NCBI GenBank assembly: GCA_000953695.1
Contig: LN554847.1
Span: 1,305,801 to 1,369,800, forward strand
DNA from: Aliivibrio wodanis
GTDB taxonomy: Bacteria > Pseudomonadota > Gammaproteobacteria > Enterobacterales > Vibrionaceae
Reading direction: 5' to 3'
Length of the DNA stretch: 64,000 nt
Positions 17,774 through 26,758 of the stretch are shown here, in pieces. The position numbers and the translations under genes were made by a program. Position 1 is the first letter of the stretch, and each line of letters begins with the position of its first letter. Under the pieces are notes generated by a model, which saw only the letters and a list, made by a program, of their open reading frames with translations, ran no database searches and was not told the DNA's origin.

Positions 17774-18690
17774 TAGAGTTTCTTATAGGCAGAATGATTA
17801 ACAAAAAGAACAGCATCAATAATGTACTGACTATAAACGCTTCTTAATACATGAGGCATTTGATACACACGCCCTTCTTTAATGGCAGTGACAGATTGTA
17901 GTGATGGGTCAGACATTACTTCTTGCTTAAACTGTTCAGCCCCATCCTTATCGCCATAAACCCATGCAGGAATAAACAACACATCAGGGTTAAGCACAAT
18001 GACCATTTCTTTTGATACAGGCACTTGGCCGTACTTATCACTGACTAACCCTTCAATCGCATTATCCAAATCCGCTTGTTCTAATACTTCATCCCATGTT
18101 GAGTCTTGTCCGCTTGATGTTCCCCACGGGTTGTAATCTAACGCTGTTAACCTTTGTTTTGGCTTAATCACATCTTGAGTTAATCGCGCTTTCATTTTGG
18201 CAACGACTTTTTTAGCCGCTTCACTTTTGTTAACTATCTCGCCAACCCGTAAGATCTCAGTTTCGATCTCTGCAATTGTTTTAGGTGTTTGAATTCGATA
18301 AACAGGAATACCTGCACTTTCAATAATCGCTAACTTTGAAGCATCACTCCAGTTAGCCGCAAACACAATATCAGGACGATTAGCGATGATCATTTCTACA
18401 TTCAACGCCAATAAAGGCACAGATTTAGGAAGAATGTCTTTTACCGCTGAGTAATTAGGGTTGTTGGCTAAATCAGTCAAACTGGAGAGTGAACTGTCAT
18501 CCACCAATTCTAATAACACAGCATCCGTAAATAGAGTTTTAGATGAGATTTTCTTAGGCTCTTGCTCAATAACGACAGAATTCCCTAAGCCATCAACCAC
18601 GATTAACGGATAAATAGTCTCAGCCACCGATGAAAAAGAAAACAAAAAAGAAGAGGTAATAATAAATGATTTTAACGCAGACCAGCGCAT
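17773..18690 (-). CDS. btuF: Periplasmic cobalamin-binding protein BtuF
   Basis: Captures the ligand in the periplasm and hands it to the permease. A signal peptide ends near residue 23, followed by a TroA/BtuF-type two-lobe fold. MIIANRPDIVFAANWSD and VLNPDVLFIPAWVYGD are the usual lobe-defining segments. The protein (305 residues) is longer than E. coli BtuF (266). AGGAG stands seven bases before the ATG. The leader of about 200 bases contains a cobalamin riboswitch, the main reason to prefer B12 over siderophore. A short hairpin GTTCTA/TAGAAC (18719-18736) lies between riboswitch and start and could be part of the expression platform. Confidence 0.83.
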   Translation of the reverse strand: MRWSALKSFIITSSFLFSFSSVAETIYPLIVVDGLGNSVVIEQEPKKISSKTLFTDAVLLELVDDSSLSSLTDLANNPNYSAVKDILPKSVPLLALNVEMIIANRPDIVFAANWSDASKLAIIESAGIPVYRIQTPKTIAEIETEILRVGEIVNKSEAAKKVVAKMKARLTQDVIKPKQRLTALDYNPWGTSSGQDSTWDEVLEQADLDNAIEGLVSDKYGQVPVSKEMVIVLNPDVLFIPAWVYGDKDGAEQFKQEVMSDPSLQSVTAIKEGRVYQMPHVLRSVYSQYIIDAVLFVNHSAYKKL

Positions 18691-18734
18691 GAAAACTCCT
18701 GTAAATCGCGTACATTATTGTTCTAATGTAATAG

Positions 18735-18865
18735 AACATAAAATTAAGCACTTCGTATCTGACTCAAATCCCATTGAGACTTTCACAGTGGCGCGTCCGT
18801 TACGGATTTTCACCGTATTCCGAAGATGGGTCGTATTGTACTTTGCTACCGCTATATATTCTATC
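18735..18865 (-). ncRNA. Cobalamin (B12) riboswitch in the btuF leader
   Basis: Read on the minus strand, 18822 to 18780 gives the conserved core: CGGAATACGGTGAAAATCCG, then ACGGACGCGCCACTGTGAAAG. This matches the riboswitch consensus of GGAA, GGTGNAANTCC and GCCACTGT. Further on, GAGTCAGATAC near 18755-18765 corresponds to the conserved AGTCAGGATAC-type segment before the closing stem. Ends are approximate. It should lower btuFCD expression when adenosylcobalamin is plentiful. The expression platform is not resolved, although a 6-bp hairpin follows. Confidence 0.9.
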
Positions 18866-18969
18866 TTTATACTTTCAAACCCTTTTTTATTAGAGCTAAG
18901 CAATGGAAATAGAAGTAATTTCTTTCTATAGTTACCCTTACATAGGATATATTGTGCAAAGGATTGAAA

Positions 18970-19065
18970 ATGAAATACACGCTACTGCTTCTACTCACCC
19001 TATTTATTTCTGTTAGTTTTGCCAATAACGAAGAAGAAATCACGACAATATTTTACAGTTACTAA
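18970..19065 (+). CDS. Small secreted peptide candidate, 31 residues
   Basis: ATG at 18970 with AAGGA six bases upstream and TAA at 19063-19065. The peptide is a classic signal sequence (MKYTLLLLLTLFISVSFA) followed by only 13 residues, NNEEEITTIFYSY. It is divergent from the btuF riboswitch and lies 80 bases before the adenosyltransferase-like gene. I do not recognise it. It may be a real micropeptide, a leader peptide, or the remnant of a longer secreted protein cut by a stop. Confidence 0.4.
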   Translation: MKYTLLLLLTLFISVSFANNEEEITTIFYSY

Positions 19066-19145
19066 GCCAAGAAAAGGATAATCAATCCTAGAGTAGACGT
19101 GATAAAGTATATTCACTCTTTCATTGATAACTAAGTGATTTAATT

Positions 19146-19682
19146 ATGGCACTAAAAGCATCTGGTGTGGTTGGTGAGCTTTCATACCCTTTCATTTTTG
19201 AAGACAGTCCATTGTGTGATTTTGAGATTTTAACTGACGAGTTATGTACCTATACTGGCCTCGCTCTTTCTCAAATATCAAATCAAGAAGTTCGAGAATC
19301 ATTAGAACGCTTACAACCAAAAATATTCCACTTAAATGGTTCGATTCGCGGTAAGTGTGGGATCTTTGAAGAAGACGTGCAAGATCTGCTCGCTGAAATG
19401 CTCGCCTTTAAAGAGCAAGTCGAAGACAAAGGAAAACGCTTTGTTCTTCCAAGAGGAACTGGACCGGTGATCCAATTGCACAAATGCCGTAGCTTAAGTA
19501 AGAAAGTTGTCCGCGCATTAGTTCAAGTAGATAAATTGACCACAAAGAAAATACCTGAAACACTGCCTAGATTTGCCAATGTATTAGCTAACTACTATTT
19601 CGTGCTAACCCGTGTATTAAATCAAGAAGCAGGGATTGAAGAGCCAGAATACATTAGTATTAATTATCCAAATCCAAAATAG
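19146..19682 (+). CDS. PduO-type cob(I)alamin adenosyltransferase-like protein, degenerate
   Basis: 178 residues. DFEILTDELCTYTGLAL resembles the VDELNS-GLA helix of PduO/MMAB adenosyltransferases, FVLPRGTGPVIQLHKCRSL resembles their FILPGG-LHxAR segment, and the C-terminal LPRFANVLANYYFVLTRVLNQ corresponds to the LNRLSDYLFVLAR helix. The N-terminal TKTGDxGTT ATP loop is absent, and the CRRAER motif is replaced by SKKVVR. The fold is therefore likely, but normal catalysis is doubtful. The position beside a B12 importer supports a role in cobalamin handling, perhaps binding or escort. The start has only a weak ribosome-binding site. Confidence 0.6.
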   Translation: MALKASGVVGELSYPFIFEDSPLCDFEILTDELCTYTGLALSQISNQEVRESLERLQPKIFHLNGSIRGKCGIFEEDVQDLLAEMLAFKEQVEDKGKRFVLPRGTGPVIQLHKCRSLSKKVVRALVQVDKLTTKKIPETLPRFANVLANYYFVLTRVLNQEAGIEEPEYISINYPNPK

Positions 19683-19693
19683 AACTCTGAAAT

Positions 19694-19760
19694 CAATGTT
19701 ATTTAACGCGGCGTGCAAGGTTACACCCATGTAAGTTAAATGGAATGAAAAATAACATTG
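19694..19760. repeat. Nested inverted-repeat element
   Basis: Perfect 11-base arms CAATGTTATTT (19694-19704) and AAATAACATTG (19750-19760) flank 45 bases that contain smaller inverted repeats: TTTAAC/GTTAAA, and TTACA-CCCA-TGTAA at 19721-19734. It begins 12 bases past the preceding stop codon. No T tract follows, so it is not a plain terminator. It could be a dispersed palindromic element or a 3' structure. The rest of the 290-base gap up to the next gene shows nothing else I can name. Confidence 0.6.
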
Positions 19761-19973
19761 TTTAAGATTAAATATATCTCTAGTTTCTTCAACAAAAATA
19801 ATACGATATAGGTCAAGCTAATCGTAACTATCTTTGGCTACTTATTGATTGAGTCACTCAGATATTATACAGTCCATCGAATTAACGCCTTCCTTAGATA
19901 ATGGATAAACTAAGTAGCGCTCGTGGCATAAATTTCATGCCTTTTGTTAAACTTGTGTTAAGTGATTAAAGTA

Positions 19974-21560
19974 ATGAAGTTCAATAAACCTAATATATTC
20001 CATTTTTGGCCACGCCTCATCATTTTATTTTCAATATTTTTTACTCTCTTATTTTCTGCGTTCTATTTATACAAATATTCAGAAAATGAAATAAAAATAA
20101 ACAAAATTGAATCAGAACAAAAAGCTATTATTTCAGCACAGAAAAAATATATTTCTATAACACTTGATAGCATTGGGCAAGACCTACTGCTCCTATCTGA
20201 TTTTATTGAAATTCATCATGCTTATAATAATTCAGACAAAAAGCTCATCCAATTGGCAGAATTAAACACCCTAGCATTAAGTTTACGTAAAGGCCTATAT
20301 GATCAGCTTCGTTACCTTGATTTAAAAGGGAATGAGATTATTCGGATCAACTATAATGATGGTGTCCCTTCTATCGTACCGAAAAATCTACTTCAAAATA
20401 AAGCGAGTCGATACTACTTTAAAGACAGTTTAAAACTACGAGATGGGGATGTGTATATCTCTATCCTTGACCTTAATATTGAGCATGGTGAAATAGAAAC
20501 ACCTTATAAACCGATGATCCGCCTTGCAACCCCTGTATTTGACGATAATGGCCGTAAGCGTGGTGTTGTTATTTTAAACTATTTAGCAGAACACCTACTT
20601 GATGGTTTAAAGATATTTAACTTAAATAATAAAGATCATCATATGTTAATTAACAACGATGATTATTTTTTATTTTATGATAGAAGGCCTGATCTTGAAT
20701 TTGCTTTCATGTTCCCTAATAGTGAAGAAAAAAAATATTCTAATATTTATCCTAAAACTTACGACTGCGTTAAGAATAATGAATATGGCCAATTTAACTT
20801 ACCAAGTGGTGTATTAACATTTGATTCTGTATTCTCCTACCCTAAAAGCGTTACCTCATTAGAAGAGGTTCGTATTGTAAAACAAGATACTTGTTGGCGA
20901 TTAATCACCTTTGCACCACACGAAGCTCAATGGACACCGAAAAATATGTCCACGATTGAGTTCTATATTTTATTGGTGATATTACTCTTTTCCGTTTCTA
21001 TGGCTTACATTATTACTCGACTTCAGCTCAAGAAAAACATCGACCATAATGAAATACGAAAATTAGCTCATCATGATAGTTTAACGGGATTAGTTAACCG
21101 TGGGTATTTCAAAAAATTATTTCATTGGAAATTACAAAATGCACGTCATACAGAAACTACAGTAGCCTTAATTTACATTGACCTTGATAGCTTTAAGGAG
21201 CTCAATGACACCTTTGGTCATAGCGTTGGAGATTTAGCCTTAAAAGCCATTGCTGATAATTTAGAATATATATTTTCTACTAATGCCTATGTCGCTCGAA
21301 TTGGAGGCGATGAGTTTGCCGTACTTATTTATGATGTACTTGATACAGAAGACGTTATTTCACAGGTAAGCTCTTACTTATCACTCTCTCATCAACCAAT
21401 CATGTTAGATAGTGAGAAGCATATACTTAATACCAGTATTGGTGTCGCTTACTACCCTGAACACGGTACAAGCATCAACGATTTAATGCATAATGCCGAT
21501 GAAGCAATGTATTATATTAAGCGTTCAGGAAAAAATGGGTTCCATATTTATAATAAGTAG
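19974..21560 (+). CDS. Membrane-bound diguanylate cyclase with periplasmic sensor domain
   Basis: Makes c-di-GMP from two GTP. One membrane helix lies at about 10-35, a Cache-like periplasmic domain follows (about 40-320), a second helix lies near 325-345, and a GGDEF domain occupies the last 165 residues. The active-site motif is intact (RIGGDEFAV), and DLDSFKELNDTFGH and the LTGLVNR entry are normal. I see no clear RxxD inhibitory site directly before GGDEF. An in-frame GTG at 19962 would add four residues; neither start has a strong ribosome-binding site, and the ATG is preferred. It stands alone, convergent with the transporter gene that follows. The periplasmic ligand is unknown. Confidence 0.88.
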   Translation: MKFNKPNIFHFWPRLIILFSIFFTLLFSAFYLYKYSENEIKINKIESEQKAIISAQKKYISITLDSIGQDLLLLSDFIEIHHAYNNSDKKLIQLAELNTLALSLRKGLYDQLRYLDLKGNEIIRINYNDGVPSIVPKNLLQNKASRYYFKDSLKLRDGDVYISILDLNIEHGEIETPYKPMIRLATPVFDDNGRKRGVVILNYLAEHLLDGLKIFNLNNKDHHMLINNDDYFLFYDRRPDLEFAFMFPNSEEKKYSNIYPKTYDCVKNNEYGQFNLPSGVLTFDSVFSYPKSVTSLEEVRIVKQDTCWRLITFAPHEAQWTPKNMSTIEFYILLVILLFSVSMAYIITRLQLKKNIDHNEIRKLAHHDSLTGLVNRGYFKKLFHWKLQNARHTETTVALIYIDLDSFKELNDTFGHSVGDLALKAIADNLEYIFSTNAYVARIGGDEFAVLIYDVLDTEDVISQVSSYLSLSHQPIMLDSEKHILNTSIGVAYYPEHGTSINDLMHNADEAMYYIKRSGKNGFHIYNK

Positions 21561-21588
21561 CACTCATTAAGTAATCTATCCATACAGA

Positions 21589-22797
21589 TTACGCCCATTC
21601 CATTTTGGTATGGGCGTAATAATATAAACGCCAACACAACCAGAAAACCATGCCATATAAGACACTAGCGCCTAATATCACTCTCTCCCATCCACCATGC
21701 TGCCAGCAATACATCAAATAAAAACCACCTAAACTACCGCTGACATAGTAATGAACCAAATATAACGCCGTTGCTGTAGATTTCGCAGTTTTCGCTTGTT
21801 GACTGACCCAACCATAAGCCAAAGAGTGAGTAAAAAAAGCGCCAAAACTAAGCACATTCAATCCAATAATGATCATAAGAAGTGATTCATGGCTAGCAAT
21901 TAACATTCCCCCTAAACTTAATAATGATCCAAAAAACATTCCTGATACCGAGCTAAAATATTGACACCATATCCCAACTAATCGAGAGCTGACAGTGCCG
22001 GATAAATAACAGAGGAAAATCATAGAAGCAATACTAATAGGCAGCATATAAGGCGCACTGACTAAGCGAAAACCCGTCACTGTGTATAGATTAACGAACA
22101 AGGCAAAATTCACCCCACCAATCAACATAGCGAACAGGATTTTTTTATTTCTAAGGTGTTGAAAAATAAATCGATGATACTGAGAAAGTTGCGGCACTTT
22201 AGCGGTTGGTTGAGCTTCTTTAGGAAGAACAAAAGCGACCACTATAGCCCCAATTAAACTGAGAATTGCCATACTAATAACGGCAGTCTGCCAATCAAAA
22301 TGATCAGTAATCATACCGCCTAAAATACGTCCAGAAATACCACCTAATGAATTAGCACTAATGTACGCCCCAATTGCATGGCTGAATGCCTTCGCAGAAA
22401 ACTCTTCCGCCATGTAGGCCACCGCCACCGCCGCAAACCCAGCCAGAGCAGAGCCCATTAATGCACGACTAATGATAAGTAACAGTAAATTGTCAGTCAG
22501 CAACGATGTTAAACCAATAACAGGCAATAAGAATAGGCTAATAAGCAATACCCTACGCCTACCTATCATTTCAGAAGCAATAGCCCAAGGTAATAACATT
22601 AAAGCGAGAGCGAATGTACCTGCGGCTAATAGCCAATTTACTCGAGTTGCAGAGACCGAAAAATGATCCGCCAAAACAGGTAGCATAGGCTGAAATAAAT
22701 ACAGATTACAAAAGACCAAAAACGATCCAAAGGCCAATGCAGCACTCACTTGGTAATAGGCTCGACTACGAAATTCAATCATCTCAGTGATCATCAT
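21589..22797 (-). CDS. Major facilitator superfamily transporter, YnfM-like
   Basis: 402 residues with 12 predicted membrane helices. The MFS loop 2-3 motif appears as SEMIGRRRVLLIS near residues 70-82. The LFQPMLPVLADHFSVSATRVNW opening is typical of the YnfM/arabinose-efflux-like branch, and this branch is commonly paired with a divergent LysR gene as here. It is probably a drug or metabolite exporter with unknown substrate. The start is uncertain by up to five residues because ATG occurs at positions 1, 2 and 6. Confidence 0.8.
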   Translation of the reverse strand: MMITEMIEFRSRAYYQVSAALAFGSFLVFCNLYLFQPMLPVLADHFSVSATRVNWLLAAGTFALALMLLPWAIASEMIGRRRVLLISLFLLPVIGLTSLLTDNLLLLIISRALMGSALAGFAAVAVAYMAEEFSAKAFSHAIGAYISANSLGGISGRILGGMITDHFDWQTAVISMAILSLIGAIVVAFVLPKEAQPTAKVPQLSQYHRFIFQHLRNKKILFAMLIGGVNFALFVNLYTVTGFRLVSAPYMLPISIASMIFLCYLSGTVSSRLVGIWCQYFSSVSGMFFGSLLSLGGMLIASHESLLMIIIGLNVLSFGAFFTHSLAYGWVSQQAKTAKSTATALYLVHYYVSGSLGGFYLMYCWQHGGWERVILGASVLYGMVFWLCWRLYYYAHTKMEWA

Positions 22798-22895
22798 CAG
22801 GAAAACAATATCAAAACAGTAGCAAGTTCATTGAAATAGTGAAAATATATAATAATTATTGATTTGATAGTTTTTAGTTATGGTGGATTATTAAA

Positions 22896-23765
22896 ATGGA
22901 TACAAGATTACTGAAGTATTTTGTTGCAGTTGCTGAACACCAAAATATCACTCATGCAGCCAAAGCTTTGTACATTGCACAGCCAGCTCTTAGTGTTGCT
23001 ATCAAGAAATTAGAAAGCCAATTAGAACTTGAACTCTTCCGCCGTAATGATCGAAAAATAGCACTAACTAACGAAGGTGAAGTATTACTTACTCACGCAA
23101 AACTAATCCTACAGCAAATAGATGATGCGACCTTAGCCATGAAAGAATTAAGGGGACTGGAAAAAGGAGAAGTTCGATTAGGTGTGCCGAGTATAATGGG
23201 AACCTATTATTTTCCCGATGTTCTAATGGCTTTTAAAAGCCGATACCCAAAATTAAAGCTCACCATGGTAGAAGCGGGAGCTCAATCTATTCAAAAAATG
23301 CTACTTGATGGAGAGATCGATCTCGGTATTACCCAAGTTAGAAATTTACCAGAAGATCTAGATTCCGACCATTTATTACGTTCTCAAATGGTTGCAGTGG
23401 TAAGTCCTGAGCATGAATTTTCCACAAAAGAAACGCTGTCATTTAAAGAGTTCTTCTCTCAAGAATTAGTGATGTTTAAACAAGGCTACTTTCACCGTGA
23501 AAGGCTAGATTCGATTTGTAAGCAAGAGAATTTAACGGCCGACTTTTCTTTTGAAACCAATTTATTACCTGTGATATTAAAAATTGTAAAACGAGATTTC
23601 GCCATTAGTGCATTGCTTGAGTTAGCCACAGCAAATGAACCCGATATTGTATCTATTCCTTTTAGTGAACCTATCTTTTTAGATATATCAATTGCATGGA
23701 GAAAAAAAGGCTACCTCTCAAGAGCCGACCGTACTTTCTTAGAGTTTGTGAAACAGAATAACTAG
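22896..23765 (+). CDS. LysR-type transcriptional regulator
   Basis: 289 residues: a winged helix-turn-helix at about 1-60 (MDTRLLKYFVAVAEHQNITHAAK, then a recognition helix in PALSVAIKKLESQLE) and a periplasmic-binding-like effector domain at about 90-289. It is divergent from the MFS gene across 98 bases and most likely controls that gene and itself, since this arrangement is the usual one for LysR regulators. Effector unknown. The MDTRLLKYFV start is the family's normal one. Confidence 0.9.
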   Translation: MDTRLLKYFVAVAEHQNITHAAKALYIAQPALSVAIKKLESQLELELFRRNDRKIALTNEGEVLLTHAKLILQQIDDATLAMKELRGLEKGEVRLGVPSIMGTYYFPDVLMAFKSRYPKLKLTMVEAGAQSIQKMLLDGEIDLGITQVRNLPEDLDSDHLLRSQMVAVVSPEHEFSTKETLSFKEFFSQELVMFKQGYFHRERLDSICKQENLTADFSFETNLLPVILKIVKRDFAISALLELATANEPDIVSIPFSEPIFLDISIAWRKKGYLSRADRTFLEFVKQNN

Positions 23766-23840
23766 AACCACCGCTAAATTAATAAAACTCGTTTCTGAAA
23801 AACATGATTATCTGAAAATTAATATCAAACATAACAACAA

Positions 23841-23878
23841 ATAAAGCCCCTATGTAATAATAAACATAGGGGCTTTAT
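23841..23878. terminator. Bidirectional terminator between LysR and sensor kinase genes
   Basis: A perfect 15-bp stem (23841-23855 with 23864-23878) with a GC-rich centre AGCCCCTATGT. A T-rich tract follows on the minus strand, and the stem end supplies T residues on the plus strand. It separates convergent genes. Confidence 0.88.
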
Positions 23879-23889
23879 GCTATTCAATT

Positions 23890-25164
23890 TTATCTAGATA
23901 ATATCGCAGAGCATCCCGGCTCTTTTTTAGAGTCATTATTGTCTTTTAATTCAAAACACCAACCATAGCTAGCACACAAACGTTGAACAATAAGTAAGCC
24001 TAAGCCATGTTCTGTTTCTGGCTTACCATTTAGCCCCTTACCAGTATCCACAACCGAAATAAGATCTCTGGTTACAGTAACCGTAATGCTTCCTACTTGA
24101 GTAAATCGGATCGCATTATTGAGTAAATTCTTCAGGAGCATATTAATAACGACTTCAGGTAAATTAGTTTGCTCAAACGAATCAACATTAACCAATAATA
24201 ATACTCCCTCAGATAAATGAGATTCATAAGAGTCAAGATTCAATGCCGCTTCATTAATATCATAGCACCCATCTTGAGTAACATTTTCTTGTTTCACTAT
24301 ATTCAGCAGCAATTCAACCGTGACTTGCATATTAGAAGCGGCGATTAATATTCTGTCTCGTTGTTTGGCTTGGAATACTTCATCCCCCTCTTTCATCGCT
24401 TGAAGATTTGCAGCACCTAACACAATAGTAATAGGGGTTTTTAACTCATGGCTAGCATATTTGGCAAACATCATTTCTTGTTTCGCTAATCGTTCTTTCA
24501 ATTGTTTGTAATCGTTTAAATGATGCGTAAATTGTTTTAACTCATCAATTGAACGTTCTGATACCGCAAAATCTTTCTCATGTTTATTTTCTAGTTGTGT
24601 ACTTAATTCTGACAGTGGCGACATTAACCCATCGAAAACTCGTCGTAATGAGAAACGTAAAAATCCGATTAAAAACACCATTAACGACAACGACAGCAAC
24701 ATTAATATATCCCACTTATCATCACCAAAATCGATAGAACGAATACCAATAGTTAAATACAAAGGGGTAAGAACACCATTTTTATCATAAAAAATATCGT
24801 AATAAACCATGTAACCATTATCATCAAACTTATTAAATTTAGTTACTTTTTTTAGTGTATAAGGCAGGTGATGACTGAATTTTTTTTCTAATGCCACTTC
24901 TGAATAATATGCCGTAATATGAGGGCTGATTTGGGCTTTATCTTCTTCAACTAAAGCGTAATGATCTTTTGCTATTTTTTTGAATGATTGTAAATGCTGT
25001 TCAATTTGATCATCTTCATTAAAAACTAGATGTAGAGAAAAGCCAAAGAACACAAAAAAGGCTGAACTAAGAGCAATAATTGAGAAAGTGAACAGTAATC
25101 GCTTTTTAACATCTTCAATAGAATTCGTGGTGCGCGAAGGCAATAAATCTCTCAACCAACTCAT
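23890..25164 (-). CDS. Sensor histidine kinase of an OmpR-type two-component system
   Basis: 424 residues with membrane helices near 25-50 and 160-180 bounding a periplasmic domain of about 110 residues. The phosphoacceptor motif is ASHELKTPI; the ATPase domain has NLLNNAIRFT (N box), VVDTGKGL (G1) and GLGLLIVQRL (G2). The start overlaps the regulator stop by four bases, so the pair is translated together. The pair is divergent from an RND efflux operon and probably controls it. The signal is unknown; cationic or membrane-active compounds are common for such systems. Confidence 0.9.
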   Translation of the reverse strand: MSWLRDLLPSRTTNSIEDVKKRLLFTFSIIALSSAFFVFFGFSLHLVFNEDDQIEQHLQSFKKIAKDHYALVEEDKAQISPHITAYYSEVALEKKFSHHLPYTLKKVTKFNKFDDNGYMVYYDIFYDKNGVLTPLYLTIGIRSIDFGDDKWDILMLLSLSLMVFLIGFLRFSLRRVFDGLMSPLSELSTQLENKHEKDFAVSERSIDELKQFTHHLNDYKQLKERLAKQEMMFAKYASHELKTPITIVLGAANLQAMKEGDEVFQAKQRDRILIAASNMQVTVELLLNIVKQENVTQDGCYDINEAALNLDSYESHLSEGVLLLVNVDSFEQTNLPEVVINMLLKNLLNNAIRFTQVGSITVTVTRDLISVVDTGKGLNGKPETEHGLGLLIVQRLCASYGWCFELKDNNDSKKEPGCSAILSR

Positions 25165-25847
25165 CGTGGTAATTCCAACTTAAAACCAAACTTTGGTACT
25201 GTTTTTAGCATCGCATGCTCAAATGGCTTATCTAAGATGGCTCTTAATAAGTGAATATGACTGCGTAAAATATCTTTATCTGGTGCATTATCACCCCAAA
25301 TGGCATAAATCAAATCTTCTCTTCGCACCATTTCAGGCGCTGTTTTTACTAGTTTTACCAACAATTGATACATTACTGGGGTTAAGGCGAGTTCTTGTTT
25401 TTGTCTTGTAACTTTATGGTTACTTCGGTCTATAATAATATCTCCAAAACTCAACAGCGAACTTGCAACCTCGCCTCTAAAGCGTTTAATTAACGCCAAT
25501 AAACGAACTTCTAGCTCAACAAAATTAAACGGCTTACTAACAAAATCATCCACACCAGATTCAAATCCTTTAACCAAATCCTCTTGCCCATTTAAGGCGG
25601 TAAGCATCAGTACTGGAGTAGTACAGCCTTGTTTTCTAAGTTCTTTGGCAACGGTCATTCCATCTTTTTTAGGTAGCATTACATCAAGGATAATGGCATC
25701 AAACCCATAACGTAACGCTAATTTCAGCCCTAATTCACCATTGCCTGCAAAGTCGACTTCTGCACCTTTAATCTCCAAAAAATCAGCCAAGATCCCTTGA
25801 AGCTCTCCGTTATCTTCAATCACTAAGATGCGTTTGTTAGTAAACAT
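25161..25847 (-). CDS. OmpR-family response regulator
   Basis: 228 residues: receiver domain with phospho-aspartate in AIILDVMLPKKDG (about residue 53) and lysine in DFVSKPFNF; C-terminal winged helix at about 130-225 with LTPVMYQLLVKLV and the DNA-contacting VRREDLIYAIWGD and SHIHLLRAILD segments. It is the first gene of the two-component operon, and 125 bases separate it from the divergent adaptor gene, so binding in that gap could act on both directions. Confidence 0.92.
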   Translation of the reverse strand: MFTNKRILVIEDNGELQGILADFLEIKGAEVDFAGNGELGLKLALRYGFDAIILDVMLPKKDGMTVAKELRKQGCTTPVLMLTALNGQEDLVKGFESGVDDFVSKPFNFVELEVRLLALIKRFRGEVASSLLSFGDIIIDRSNHKVTRQKQELALTPVMYQLLVKLVKTAPEMVRREDLIYAIWGDNAPDKDILRSHIHLLRAILDKPFEHAMLKTVPKFGFKLELPR

Positions 25848-25972
25848 AATTACTCTCTGATTTTTATTTTATTCCATCATAGCAAATCTTTGTCGAATAA
25901 ATGTCGTGCTCTTTGACAAAAAAACGACATTTCATGATTGATACTACCGCCATACCAAATGAGGACATAATT

Positions 25973-26758
25973 ATGAAAAAAACATTATTCGCATTGAGCT
26001 TAGCAACAAACTTAATCTCATCATCTCTTTTCGCTGTTGAATTAATTGGTCAAACCAAAAGTAAAAGCCCACTGAACGTCGTTTCAGAAATTAGTGGCAT
26101 GGTTGAACAAGCCAATATTGAACTTGGTGAGCGAATTATAAAAAACACCACGTTAGCAACGATTAAAAACCAAAATTTCAAATTAGAAGTCAGTAAACAA
26201 AAAGCGAACTTATCTTTAGCTCAAGCAGATCTAAAACTTAAAAAATCACTCTTTATTCGCTACCAAGAGTTAAAAAAGAAAAACAGCCTGTCTCAAAATG
26301 AATTAGATGTTGCGTCTGCCGATTATGACAGTGCTAAAGCGACTGTCTCATTAGCAAAAATTGAGTTAGATAAAGCGCAATTAGATTTACAAAGCACTAT
26401 TATTGCTTCTGAAATTAACGGTTATGTGGTGAATCGATCCGTAGAAGATGGCGCATGGGTAAACCAAGGTGATTTACTTTATCAAATTGTCAACATAGAC
26501 ACCCTAACCATTCGATTACTTGCCAGTGAATTTGATATTTCCGAGCTAACCGTAGGCCAAAAGGTGGTCATTTGGCCTGAAACGAACCCTAAAATGAAGG
26601 TATCGTCGTCAATAAAACGCATAGGGGTAGAGATTGACCCTCAAACTTTTGCTTACCCTATTGATGTTGAAATTCAAAACTCAGATCACCTATTAAAACC
26701 AGGTATGTCTATCCATGCTTCTACCATTCTTTCTAATTCACGTAAGGCTGAACTATGA
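25973..26758 (+). CDS. RND efflux pump periplasmic adaptor (membrane fusion protein)
   Basis: Links the inner-membrane pump to an outer-membrane channel. A signal peptide (MKKTLFALSLATNLISSSLFA) is followed by a barrel-sandwich/lipoyl half, a coiled-coil hairpin (about 60-130, rich in K, L, A and E) and the second lipoyl half, then a beta-barrel. At 261 residues it is short for the class (350-400), because the C-terminal membrane-proximal domain is small or missing. The ATG at 25973 has GAGGA seven bases upstream; a frame open from 25901 lacks such support. It overlaps the pump gene by four bases. Confidence 0.88.
   Translation: MKKTLFALSLATNLISSSLFAVELIGQTKSKSPLNVVSEISGMVEQANIELGERIIKNTTLATIKNQNFKLEVSKQKANLSLAQADLKLKKSLFIRYQELKKKNSLSQNELDVASADYDSAKATVSLAKIELDKAQLDLQSTIIASEINGYVVNRSVEDGAWVNQGDLLYQIVNIDTLTIRLLASEFDISELTVGQKVVIWPETNPKMKVSSSIKRIGVEIDPQTFAYPIDVEIQNSDHLLKPGMSIHASTILSNSRKAEL

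Noticed and set aside
15939-18690. Iron-siderophore or haem ABC importer
   Set aside because: The protein family allows it, but the cobalamin riboswitch in the leader makes vitamin B12 the better substrate.
21571-21592. Hairpin GTAATCT/AGATTAC as a terminator between the cyclase and MFS genes
   Set aside because: The stem is short and AT-rich, has no T tract, and overlaps the MFS stop codon.
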